NCBI GenBank assembly: GCA_004297645.1
Contig: SCUG01000653.1
Coordinates: forward strand, 1 to 10,793
Reading direction: 5' to 3'
Length of the DNA: 10,793 bases
Source: Saprospiraceae bacterium
GTDB taxonomy: Bacteria > Bacteroidota > Bacteroidia > Chitinophagales > Saprospiraceae
The notes under the pieces are model-generated. The model searched no databases. It saw nothing but the letters and a program-made list of their open reading frames with translations, and was not told the DNA's origin. Below are positions 1 through 6,057 of this stretch, one piece after another. The position numbers were made by a program, and so were the translations under genes. Each line of letters opens with the position of its first letter. Position 1 is the first letter of the stretch.

Positions 1-158
1 CTTTTGTATTCATCTGTAGGTTTTCGTCCTGCCAAATTATTGCATTTCCCGGTAGTGGCAAAAATCCGCCCATCTTCCCGGTAGCGTTTTAAGCCTTTCC
101 CCGGCCCCAACAAGCTCTATACCGGTACAAAAAAACCAATTCCTCCATCCCATCAACA
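1..158. other. Non-coding left edge with a repeated decamer
   Basis: I cannot support a gene here. The decamer TTCCCGGTAG occurs twice in direct orientation, at 46-55 and 75-84, 29 bp apart (start to start), which could be a regulator-binding spacing or chance. A minus-strand frame is open from about 110 to the left edge (roughly 36 codons) but has no ATG, so a divergent gene starting here cannot be shown. The response-regulator promoter lies just to the right. Confidence 0.35.
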
Positions 159-163
159 TGTGA

Positions 164-194
164 TTGCCGGGCACCTCCACCGTCACTATCTTTG
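164..194 (+). promoter_or_regulatory. Bacteroidota-type promoter of the response regulator
   Basis: TATCTTTG at 187-194 is a perfect match to the Bacteroidota -7 box TAnnTTTG. A TTG at 164-166 lies 20 bp upstream, matching the -33 element. With the usual spacing, transcription would start at about 197-201, which coincides with the ATG at 199. This makes a leaderless or nearly leaderless mRNA likely, and argues against the upstream GTG at 160 as the start because it lies before the promoter boxes. Confidence 0.6.
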
Positions 195-198
195 TGGC

Positions 199-837
199 AT
201 GAAAACGATTTCACTCGCCATCATAGAAGACAACGATATCATTCAGGAAAGCCTGAGTACTTTCCTCGGTGGCGACCCACAATTCGACCTTCAACTTACG
301 GCTGTTTCTGTCGAAGAATTTCTTTCCGCCGTTGGCGGCAACCCTATGCTGTCCCCTGCTGTCGTCCTGCTGGATATTCAATTGCCAGGAATGTCAGGCA
401 TCGAAGGAATACCTCACATTAAAAAACTACTGCCCGAAGTCAGCATCATCATGCTCACCACTTTCATTGAAAGCGAGAAGATTTTCGCCGCCCTCTGCGC
501 CGGGGCCTGTTCCTATCTTGCCAAAAGCGTGTCGCTGCTCAACATCCGCGACGCCATCATCACCGTGAGCCAGGGCGGCTCCTATATGTCGCCCGGCATC
601 GCTCGTAAGGTGGTGGAGTATTTCACCCCGAAAACCAATAAAATAGACAGCCCTCTGACCGCCCGGCAACTCGAGATAGTACAATGCATCGTGGATGGCT
701 TGAGTTATAAAATGGTGGCTTTGCGGCTTAATATCTCCTTAGACACCGTCCGCACCCACATCAAAAACATTTACCAGATTTTGGAGATCAACAGCAAGGG
801 AGAGCTGATCCGGAAATCGTTGAACAGGGAGGTCTAA
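199..837 (+). CDS. NarL/LuxR-family two-component response regulator
   Basis: A 212-aa cytoplasmic transcription regulator with a receiver domain (about 1-125) followed by a LuxR-type helix-turn-helix (about 151-208). The receiver shows the acidic pair E10-D11 at the end of strand 1, the phospho-acceptor D59 in the motif LLDIQLPGMSG, the switch threonine T87 and the conserved lysine K109. The output domain carries the family pattern LTARQLEIVQCI...LRLNISLDTVRTHIKNIY. I chose the ATG at 199 over a GTG at 160: the added 13 residues do not fit the fold, and a promoter -7 box lies inside that extension. No histidine kinase is adjacent in the window, so the partner and regulon are unknown. The gene is followed by a repeat-rich gene-free stretch and appears monocistronic. 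Confidence 0.93.
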   Translation: MKTISLAIIEDNDIIQESLSTFLGGDPQFDLQLTAVSVEEFLSAVGGNPMLSPAVVLLDIQLPGMSGIEGIPHIKKLLPEVSIIMLTTFIESEKIFAALCAGACSYLAKSVSLLNIRDAIITVSQGGSYMSPGIARKVVEYFTPKTNKIDSPLTARQLEIVQCIVDGLSYKMVALRLNISLDTVRTHIKNIYQILEINSKGELIRKSLNREV

Positions 838-922
838 GCGCAAAAAGGGCCAGCCACATTGCATCGGGGCAGATAAACGCAGATTTTGGCAAGAGCCTAA
901 ACGTACCACCGCTTTTGATGAA

Positions 923-1007
923 AGTGACCGGGTGAGTTGCAGTCACCCCGTTCACTCCCTCCGCCAGGGAAATTAGTGGCCGGGTGACTTGGAGTCACCC
1001 GGCCACT
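923..1007. repeat. Two tandem REP-like palindromes
   Basis: The right copy is a perfect 15-bp inverted repeat, AGTGGCCGGGTGACT at 975-989 and its complement at 993-1007, with a 3-nt loop. The left copy (923-956) is the same palindrome with several mismatches (AGTGACCGGGTGAGT, loop TGC, then AGTCACCCCGTTCACT). The two are separated by 18 bp. Neither is followed by a T tract, so they are not typical intrinsic terminators. Position (86 bp after the response-regulator stop) and tandem arrangement resemble REP/BIME-type elements. Confidence 0.75.
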
Positions 1008-1117
1008 TGGCATCATCGCCTCGCCCCCATAATTCCTGCCGTTAATTGCTGACTGTCCGTTACGTGGCGCACCATGTAAACCGCGCACTGCAAAGTTTTG
1101 GGCAGCAGCTATTATTA

Positions 1118-1174
1118 CTTTGCGTCCTTGCGTCTTGGCGTCTTGGCGTTGCAATATAACGCCAGGACGCAAAG
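1118..1174. repeat. 8-bp tandem repeat within an inverted repeat
   Basis: Units GCGTCCTT, GCGTCTTG, GCGTCTTG and a partial GCGTT follow head to tail at 1122-1150. The stretch also folds: CTTTGCGTCC (1118-1127) pairs with GGACGCAAAG (1165-1174), and TGGCGTT (1144-1150) pairs with AACGCCA (1158-1164) around a 7-nt loop. Octamer arrays of this kind built on GCGTCTTG are, from memory, recurrent intergenic sequence in Bacteroidota and other phyla. Their function is not known to me. Confidence 0.7.
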
Positions 1175-1189
1175 CAATGAACGCCGACC

Positions 1190-1347
1190 TTTATGCCGGA
1201 AACTTGACGGCGCGAGGCATAGATTCCATTTCTGAAAAGGCCGTCATTCAAATCTAATGTCACGCTGTTCTGGCCTTCGGCCAAACGATGCACGAGCACC
1301 TTGGGGCCTAACTGGCCGGAGATGGTTAGTACAAAGACACCGGACAA
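1190..1347 (-). pseudogene. Decayed T9SS type-A sorting-domain fragment
   Basis: Read on the minus strand from 1347, the frame gives VFVLTISGQLG, a short spacer, then LAEGQNSVTLDLNDG and NGIYASRRQ. This closely matches the middle and end of the Por-secretion-tail (type A) C-terminal domain that directs proteins to the type IX secretion system. The usual opening motif with PNP is absent, the frame is closed by a stop near 1375, there is no ATG, and the frame runs on at the 3' side into the 8-bp tandem repeat. This is therefore a remnant of a former cargo gene, or a displaced gene end, and not a working gene. The reading is by family pattern only. Confidence 0.6.
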
Positions 1348-1362
1348 TCGGCAAACATTTGT

Positions 1363-1370
1363 TACCTTTG
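1363..1370 (+). promoter_or_regulatory. Candidate -7 box upstream of the oxoamine synthase
   Basis: TACCTTTG followed by C matches TAnnTTTG exactly, but I find no TTTG-like -33 element at the expected 17-21 bp upstream. If used, transcription would begin near 1374 and the leader of the 1557 gene would be about 180 nt long and include the whole 19-bp inverted repeat at 1391-1524. Confidence 0.35.
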
Positions 1371-1390
1371 CCGCTCATTCATTCTTCGCT

Positions 1391-1524
1391 AAGAGGCTGC
1401 ATTGCCGGTACAGATTCCCCCGCAGGTACTCCCTACGGGACAATATTGATCACAGGTTCAACTCAACTTATTTCATCTGGAACCTTGAACAATTGAACAT
1501 GAACCACCGGCAATGCAGCCTCTT
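1391..1524. repeat. 134-bp segment with perfect 19-bp terminal inverted repeats
   Basis: AAGAGGCTGCATTGCCGGT at 1391-1409 is repeated as its exact reverse complement at 1506-1524. The 96-bp interior holds a small palindrome (TCCCTACGGGA) and a run of TTGAACA-like heptamers (about 1485-1504). There is no coding capacity. The layout resembles a MITE, or a very stable long stem in the leader of the downstream gene. I see no clear target-site duplication immediately outside the arms, so mobility is unproven. Confidence 0.75.
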
Positions 1525-1556
1525 TTGCTGTCATTGAACTAACCATTGCAATAACT

Positions 1557-2807
1557 ATGGATTTATTTGAAAAATTCAGAGACCGCGGTCCACTTGGCAA
1601 GTTTGCCGACGTGGCCGAAGGGTATTTTATTTTCCCACGCCTCGAAGGCGAATTGGGAAATCGCATGACTTTTAACGGGAAGGAAGTCATTTGCTGGAGC
1701 ATCAACAACTACTATGGATTAGCCAACCACCCCGAAGTCCGCAAAGTGGATGCCCAGGCCTCCAAAGACTGGGGCCTCGCCTACCCCATGGGAGCACGCA
1801 TGATGAGCGGCGCCACCAAATACCATGACCAACTCGAAGAGGAGCTGGCTGAATTCGTGGGCAAGGAAAAGGCGCTGTTGGTGAACTACGGGTATCAGGG
1901 TATTTTCTCCGCCATTGACTGCTTAGTCAGCCGCCACGACGTCATCGTGTACGACGCCGAAGCCCACGCCTGCATTGTGGATGGCGTGCGCCTGCACGCC
2001 GGTCAGCGATTTGCCTTCGAGCACAACAACATCGCCAGCCTCGATAAAAACTTAGAGCGCGCTACCAAAATTGCGGAAAAGACGAATGGCGGCATCCTCG
2101 TTATCTCCGAGGGCGTCTTCGGTATGCGTGGCGACCAGGGAAAACTCCGGGAAATAGTGTCCCTCAAAGGAAAATACAACTTCCGCCTGCTCGTGGACGA
2201 TGCCCACGGCTTCGGCATGCTCGGCCCCACGGGAGCCGGAACCTGCGAAGAACAGGGCGTCATAGACGATGTGGATATTTACTTCTCCACCTTCGCCAAA
2301 TCCATGGCCAGCATCGGCGCTTTCTTCGCCGGCGAGCCATACGTGATGAACCACCTCAAGTACAACATGCGCTCGCAGATGTTCGCCAAGAGCGTGCCCA
2401 TGCCCATCGTCATGGGTGCCCTCAAACGCTTAGAACTGATTCGCACCCTGCCGGAACTCCGCGAGCGGCTTTGGGAAAATGTCCATTACCTCCAGAATGG
2501 CCTCAAAAAAGCAGGCATGGACATCGGCAACACCAATAGCTGCGTGACGCCCGTTTATATGCACGGCGAGGTAGCCGAGGCTATGGCTCTGGTGCAGGAC
2601 CTGCGCGACAATTACAGCGTGTTTTGCTCCATCGTGGTCTATCCGGTAGTACCGAAAGGTATGATTTTGCTGCGCCTCATTCCCACCTCGGTACACACCA
2701 GACAGGACATTGACGAGAGTATTGCCGCCTTTATAGTAGTAAAGGAAAAATTGGAAAGCGGCATTTACAAAGCCACCGCTGAAAAATTTATGGAGGGGGT
2801 GCATTGA
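1557..2807 (+). CDS. PLP-dependent alpha-oxoamine synthase (SPT/cysteate acyltransferase/KBL type)
   Basis: A 416-aa cytoplasmic fold-type I PLP enzyme of the family containing serine palmitoyltransferase, KBL, BioF and HemA, which condense an acyl-CoA (or acyl-ACP) with an amino acid and release CO2. Visible signatures are AEAHAC with the cofactor-stacking H137, VDDAHGFG with the pyridine-binding D214 and H217, and STFAKSMAS with the Schiff-base lysine K248. Glycine-rich contacts lie near PMGARMMSG (77-85). Length fits the family (about 390-420 aa). The N-terminus (GYFIFPRLEG) resembles a Bacteroidota clade often labelled generically as class I/II aminotransferase. In this phylum such enzymes can start sphingolipid synthesis (serine) or sulfonolipid/capnine synthesis (cysteate), or act in threonine breakdown. 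Sequence alone does not decide. The start is ATG with no clear Shine-Dalgarno, and a strong terminator follows, so the gene appears monocistronic. Confidence 0.92.
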   Translation: MDLFEKFRDRGPLGKFADVAEGYFIFPRLEGELGNRMTFNGKEVICWSINNYYGLANHPEVRKVDAQASKDWGLAYPMGARMMSGATKYHDQLEEELAEFVGKEKALLVNYGYQGIFSAIDCLVSRHDVIVYDAEAHACIVDGVRLHAGQRFAFEHNNIASLDKNLERATKIAEKTNGGILVISEGVFGMRGDQGKLREIVSLKGKYNFRLLVDDAHGFGMLGPTGAGTCEEQGVIDDVDIYFSTFAKSMASIGAFFAGEPYVMNHLKYNMRSQMFAKSVPMPIVMGALKRLELIRTLPELRERLWENVHYLQNGLKKAGMDIGNTNSCVTPVYMHGEVAEAMALVQDLRDNYSVFCSIVVYPVVPKGMILLRLIPTSVHTRQDIDESIAAFIVVKEKLESGIYKATAEKFMEGVH

Positions 2808-2832
2808 GCACCGGCCATGAACAGGAAAACGA

Positions 2833-2873
2833 AGGCCCGGATTTTCAGTCTTGAAAATCCGGGCCTCTTTTTT
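2833..2873 (+). terminator. Strong rho-independent terminator
   Basis: A perfect 15-bp stem (AGGCCCGGATTTTCA at 2833-2847 with its complement at 2852-2866) has a 4-nt loop and is followed by CTTTTTT to 2873. It lies 26 bp after the oxoamine-synthase stop. Because the next gene converges from the right, the stem may also slow minus-strand transcripts, though the minus side has only a TTTT run. Confidence 0.93.
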
Positions 2874-3016
2874 CCCCATAACCTGCTTCGCAAAACCGGC
2901 AGAGCCGCCTTTTCACAAAGCGCTCCATCCTGCTGCTTTTACGACTGAAAACCTGCATGCCAACTGCCCATCCCGGTCTGCGGCGCAGTACCCATTTTGG
3001 GCCGCCACGCATGAAC

Positions 3017-4255
3017 TCACCGAATCACCGTCACGCTCCCCGTAGCAACGCCTTCCTGTTCTTTGCAACGAAAATAGATTTTATACAAAAACACACCGGG
3101 GTTGACGGGCTTGCCTTTGTACGAGCCGTCCCATTTTTCGAGGGGGTCAGTGGTAGAGAAGACAATGTTTCCCCAGCGGTCGTAAATATCGAAGGCCAAT
3201 AGTATGCCCACCACGAAGGGGTTGCTGATGCCATAGCTGTCGTTCAGGCCATCGCCATTGGGGGTGAAGGCGGTGGGCAACAAAATTTCGTTGCAGTCAA
3301 GGAAGGCGGGGTCAATGACGATGATGCGAAAGGAGTCCGTGGTAAGGCAAAAGGCATCGTCGAAGTCCAGCAGATAAGTTGTCGTTTGCGTGGGGGTCAG
3401 CACCGCATTGGGGATGGAGGGGTCGTTCACACCGGTAGCGGGGGTCCAAAGGAAATTGTTGGCGCAGGTGTGGGTGATGTTGGCCTGCACGGAATTGCCC
3501 AAGAAAATCGTGGTATCTTTTACCCCTAAGGGGGAAATACCGCTCTTGATTTGGTCGGGCCGCAGGTACAGGGCTTCGACTTCTTCGCGTTTCAGTGCCC
3601 GGCTGTATAGGCGGATTTCATCCATAAAACCCTCGAAGTCCTGGTCCACATTGCAGTTGCTACTACCTACGATGAGTGGTTCGTCGTTGCCGAGGTTCAC
3701 GCGCTTCAGGCCGGGAGAGTTGATGCGAGACACCTCTTTGCCGTTGATGTACAGGATGGTTTGGCCGCCTTTGCGCACCACCACCACATGGTACCAGCAG
3801 GAGTAGTCCAGCGATTTGCCGATGGAGCCGCTGATGGTCTGGCTTTCATCCAAAGTGACGCTCAAAGAACGGGTAGCCGGGTTGTAGCGCACGGCGAAGG
3901 CATTGCCGTTGCTGCAATCGAGGCGCTTGCTGAACAGTGCCATGCTCTTAGGCGCGTTGGTAGTAGATTTGAAATAAAAACTCAACGAGAAATCAATGGT
4001 GGTGAAAGCCTTCTCAACGTCTTGCCCGAAGATGTAAAACCAATCGCCGTTGCCATCGAAACGGAGGGAGTTGCCCTCCACGCCGCAGTCGCAGATGAGG
4101 TCGCCATTCGGGAAGGTTTGTATGTTGGGGTCGCCCAGTTGGTCGGCTATTTCGCAGCCGGGCTTGTCAAAAGTAATCCAGGCGGTGAGGCCAACTTCCA
4201 ATTGGCCAAATAGCGAAGTGCTGACAAAGAGAAGAAGTATGGAAAAGTATTTCAT
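3017..4255 (-). CDS. Secreted LamG-domain protein with T9SS type-B (gliding-motility) C-terminus
   Basis: A 412-aa exported protein. Residues 1-17 form a signal peptide (MKYF, then a hydrophobic run ending LFG, with probable cleavage before Q18). Residues about 22-232 are a laminin-G/concanavalin-like domain: LSFYFK near 91-96, WYHVVVVRKGG at 154-164, LYINGKEV at 168-175 and FMDEIRLYSRAL at 210-221. Residues about 240-315 look like an immunoglobulin/PKD-like domain ending in TYLLDF...DSFRIIVI. From 323 to the end is a CHU_C/type-B sorting domain with AFTPNGDGLND (329-339), FDIYDRWGNIVF (355-366), WDGSYKGKPV and a terminal GSVTVIR. Such proteins cross the inner membrane by Sec and the outer membrane by T9SS and stay on the surface or are released. 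LamG domains commonly bind carbohydrate or protein, but the ligand here is unknown. The protein is short for its class, with only one LamG domain. Confidence 0.92.
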   Translation of the reverse strand: MKYFSILLLFVSTSLFGQLEVGLTAWITFDKPGCEIADQLGDPNIQTFPNGDLICDCGVEGNSLRFDGNGDWFYIFGQDVEKAFTTIDFSLSFYFKSTTNAPKSMALFSKRLDCSNGNAFAVRYNPATRSLSVTLDESQTISGSIGKSLDYSCWYHVVVVRKGGQTILYINGKEVSRINSPGLKRVNLGNDEPLIVGSSNCNVDQDFEGFMDEIRLYSRALKREEVEALYLRPDQIKSGISPLGVKDTTIFLGNSVQANITHTCANNFLWTPATGVNDPSIPNAVLTPTQTTTYLLDFDDAFCLTTDSFRIIVIDPAFLDCNEILLPTAFTPNGDGLNDSYGISNPFVVGILLAFDIYDRWGNIVFSTTDPLEKWDGSYKGKPVNPGVFLYKIYFRCKEQEGVATGSVTVIR

Positions 4256-4358
4256 TGCGTCGAAGGATTTCTATGGCGGATGATCGAGGATTAAAAAACC
4301 TGAATTTTCGAAGCTTTAACGCCTATGCTTCACCAATATTTGACAAAACGGGAGCGCT

Positions 4359-4667
4359 TTAACCAAACAGCCCGCCGAGGCCGGGTGGCAACATGTGCTG
4401 AATGAGTTTTTTCGATTCGGCCTGTTCTTTTCCGGCGGCGAGTTCGAGGGCGCCGTTTACCGCCGCGAGGATTAAATCCTGCACCTGCTCCACATCCTCC
4501 CACTCTAATTTTTCTTTATCAATGGAAATATCGAGTACCTGGCGGTTGCCATTGGCGGTGACCTTCACAGCTCCGTCACCGGCCACTGCTTCCACGGTAA
4601 TGGCGGCCAATTGCCGCTTCATTTCCTCTTGTTGTTTTTGGGCGTCGCCCAATAAATCTTTGAACAT
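4359..4667 (-). CDS. YbaB/EbfC-family nucleoid-associated protein
   Basis: A 102-aa cytoplasmic protein of the YbaB/EbfC family, small dimeric DNA-binding proteins associated with the nucleoid. It shows the typical layout: an N-terminal amphipathic helix (MFKDLLGDAQKQQEEMKRQL), a central beta region (VEAVAGDGAVKVTANGNRQVLDISID), a helical stretch EQVQDLILAAVNGALELA and a Gly/Pro-rich end (LPPGLGGLFG). The frame stays open upstream to 4883, but the ATG at 4667 gives the family's usual length and begin, and a -7-like promoter box lies inside the upstream extension. In many genomes ybaB sits beside dnaX/recR. Here it stands alone between a tRNA and the LamG gene. Confidence 0.9.
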   Translation of the reverse strand: MFKDLLGDAQKQQEEMKRQLAAITVEAVAGDGAVKVTANGNRQVLDISIDKEKLEWEDVEQVQDLILAAVNGALELAAGKEQAESKKLIQHMLPPGLGGLFG

Positions 4668-5164
4668 GCGTGTAATGGTTTGCGGATTCGGGTGCCATCT
4701 GCCCACTGAAATCACCGGGCGCAAATGTAAGGGGTTTGCATTTCCTGAAAATGATTCTGTGGCAAAATTTCGGGGGCGAAGCTCACGCAATCTCATCCGG
4801 CCTACTCCATGGGTGCCTGGAATACAGGTTTCGGGTTTCAACATCGTTCCTAAAAGTGCGCTGTCATTTTCATCATCGCTCACTCACTATACTTTGAGTT
4901 GCTGCTTTTGGCTTGGCCGGTAGCTCATATCCCGACGCAATCCCGAGTAACCGGGATGGGCAAAACCTGGCGATTGAAAGTATAATGCCGCCGTTGCGCT
5001 GATGGCGCTTTGGGGATGAATCGGTCCAATGAATAAAGGTTTTTTTTTGAAAGGTCTCCGGACTTTGTGGCGGAGGTCCGCCCATTGGCGGAATCCTGGG
5101 TACGCTTGCTGGCGGATATGTGTCCACCGGGCTGGCCCTGTTACTTTCACAGATATGGGCACAT
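4668..5164. other. 497-bp intergenic stretch without a gene
   Basis: No reading frame here looks like protein. It holds the ybaB promoter (4722-4750), a short hairpin ATCCCG/CGGGAT (4940-4957, loop AGTAAC) and a second short palindrome GGCGGA-GG-TCCGCC around 5070-5083, near further GGCGGA repeats. These are modest and I assign no function to them. Confidence 0.5.
4722..4750 (-). promoter_or_regulatory. Candidate promoter of ybaB
   Basis: On the minus strand TACATTTG (4729 down to 4722) matches the -7 consensus TAnnTTTG and is followed by C. A TTTC at 4750-4747 lies 17 bp upstream, one base off TTTG and slightly short in spacing. Predicted transcription start is about 4718, giving a leader of about 50 nt before the ATG at 4667. 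Confidence 0.5.
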
Positions 5165-5197
5165 AAAAAAAGGCCACCCGTTTTGTGGGTGACCTTT
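5165..5197 (-). terminator. Rho-independent terminator of tRNA-fMet
   Basis: On the minus strand AAGGTCACCC (5196-5187) pairs with GGGTGGCCTT (5179-5170), with one wobble pair and a 7-nt loop, and then runs into a T7 tract (5171-5165). It begins 7 nt past the tRNA 3' end, so the tRNA is a self-contained transcription unit. Confidence 0.85.
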
Positions 5198-5203
5198 GCA
5201 TTG

Positions 5204-5276
<73 letters not shown>

Positions 5277-5320
5277 ATGTTTATTTTTAGAAAAACGCTT
5301 TTGTTTTTCATAAGCGGGGA

Positions 5321-5351
5321 CGAAGATACACAGGCTTGTCCATTTGCCAAA
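5321..5351 (-). promoter_or_regulatory. Promoter of tRNA-fMet
   Basis: On the minus strand TTTG (5351-5348) is followed after exactly 19 bp by TATCTTCG (5328-5321), which matches TAnnTTTG at all but one position. Predicted start is near 5317, leaving about 40 nt of leader to be removed by RNase P before the mature end at 5276. Confidence 0.65.
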
Positions 5352-5377
5352 CTTTTGTTCCGGATATTCCGGACTGT

Positions 5378-5965
5378 TCAATTTTTCTTGTTGAGCAGCT
5401 CCAGAATGGATTGGGTGATGTCCATTTGCTCATTGGATACCAGCACGGGGCTGCCGCTGCCAGTGACGAGAATGTAATCGTAGCCCAAGTCTTGTTTCAG
5501 CGAGTCGAGGTAATTGCGGACGTTGGTGGTGAATTCGGCGTTGAATTTATCAGTTTCAGCCATGATTTCATTGGCCAGCCGCTCTTGCTCTGCCTGAAAA
5601 GACTGCTGCTTTTGGCCAAGGCTTTTTTCAATTTCCTGTGCTTCTTTGGGCGTGATATTGCCGCTTTGCAATCTTTGCTGGTAGGCGGCCAACTCCTTAT
5701 CAAAAATACGGCCTTTGGCCTTCAGTGCTGTTTCTGCATCTGCCTGGCGCTTCTCAAGTTCGGTTTTTTTTGCCTGAAACGTTTCGCTTTTAGCATGCAG
5801 GCTATCCAGATTGATAGTCATTATTTTCAGTGGGTGCCCGGCATCTTGCTGTGCCATTGCCTCCAACTTACCTGCCGCACCTTTTGGTGTTGAAAATTTG
5901 TCAATAAAGAGATAGGCTACTGCTATGAGCAGGACGATGTTCAGGATGAGTGAAATGTTTTTCAT
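5378..5965 (-). CDS. OmpH/Skp-family periplasmic chaperone-like protein
   Basis: A 195-aa protein with an N-terminal hydrophobic helix (ISLILNIVLLIAVAYLFI, 4-21) after a single Lys. There is no good signal-peptidase site, so it looks anchored in the inner membrane facing the periplasm instead of being released like E. coli Skp. Residues 47-54 (KIMTINLD) match the start of the Skp body. About 60-145 is a long charged coiled coil rich in Lys, Glu and Gln. The C-terminal part (YDYILVTGSGSPVLVSNEQMDITQSILELLNKKN) matches the family's closing beta strand and helix. Skp-type proteins hold unfolded outer-membrane proteins after Sec export. It lies 92 bp downstream of secA on the same strand, consistent with a shared transcript, and I see no convincing promoter between them. 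Confidence 0.88.
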   Translation of the reverse strand: MKNISLILNIVLLIAVAYLFIDKFSTPKGAAGKLEAMAQQDAGHPLKIMTINLDSLHAKSETFQAKKTELEKRQADAETALKAKGRIFDKELAAYQQRLQSGNITPKEAQEIEKSLGQKQQSFQAEQERLANEIMAETDKFNAEFTTNVRNYLDSLKQDLGYDYILVTGSGSPVLVSNEQMDITQSILELLNKKN

Positions 5966-6057
5966 GGAGAATTTTTATTCAAAAAAAGTGATGCATGGAG
6001 GGCGGAGAAGCTTCAGCTTTTCAGCCCGTCCGAATGAAAGTTTTTCGTCAGAATATA

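Noticed and set aside
160..198. GTG start for the response regulator, 13 codons upstream
   Set aside because: The added residues do not fit the receiver fold and the segment contains the promoter -7 box. The ATG at 199 is the better start.
897..1172. 91-residue minus-strand frame
   Set aside because: It is formed largely by the palindromes and octamer repeat and has no protein-like pattern.
838..1556. CRISPR array
   Set aside because: The repeats are short, of different kinds and not regularly spaced by unique spacers, and no cas gene is present.
3761..4213. 150-residue plus-strand frame opposite the LamG domain
   Set aside because: The minus-strand protein has a signal peptide, LamG and sorting domains across this stretch, so the plus frame is a by-product.
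4668..4883. N-terminal extension of the YbaB frame
   Set aside because: It would nearly double a well-conserved small protein, has low-complexity arginine-rich sequence, and overlaps the likely promoter.
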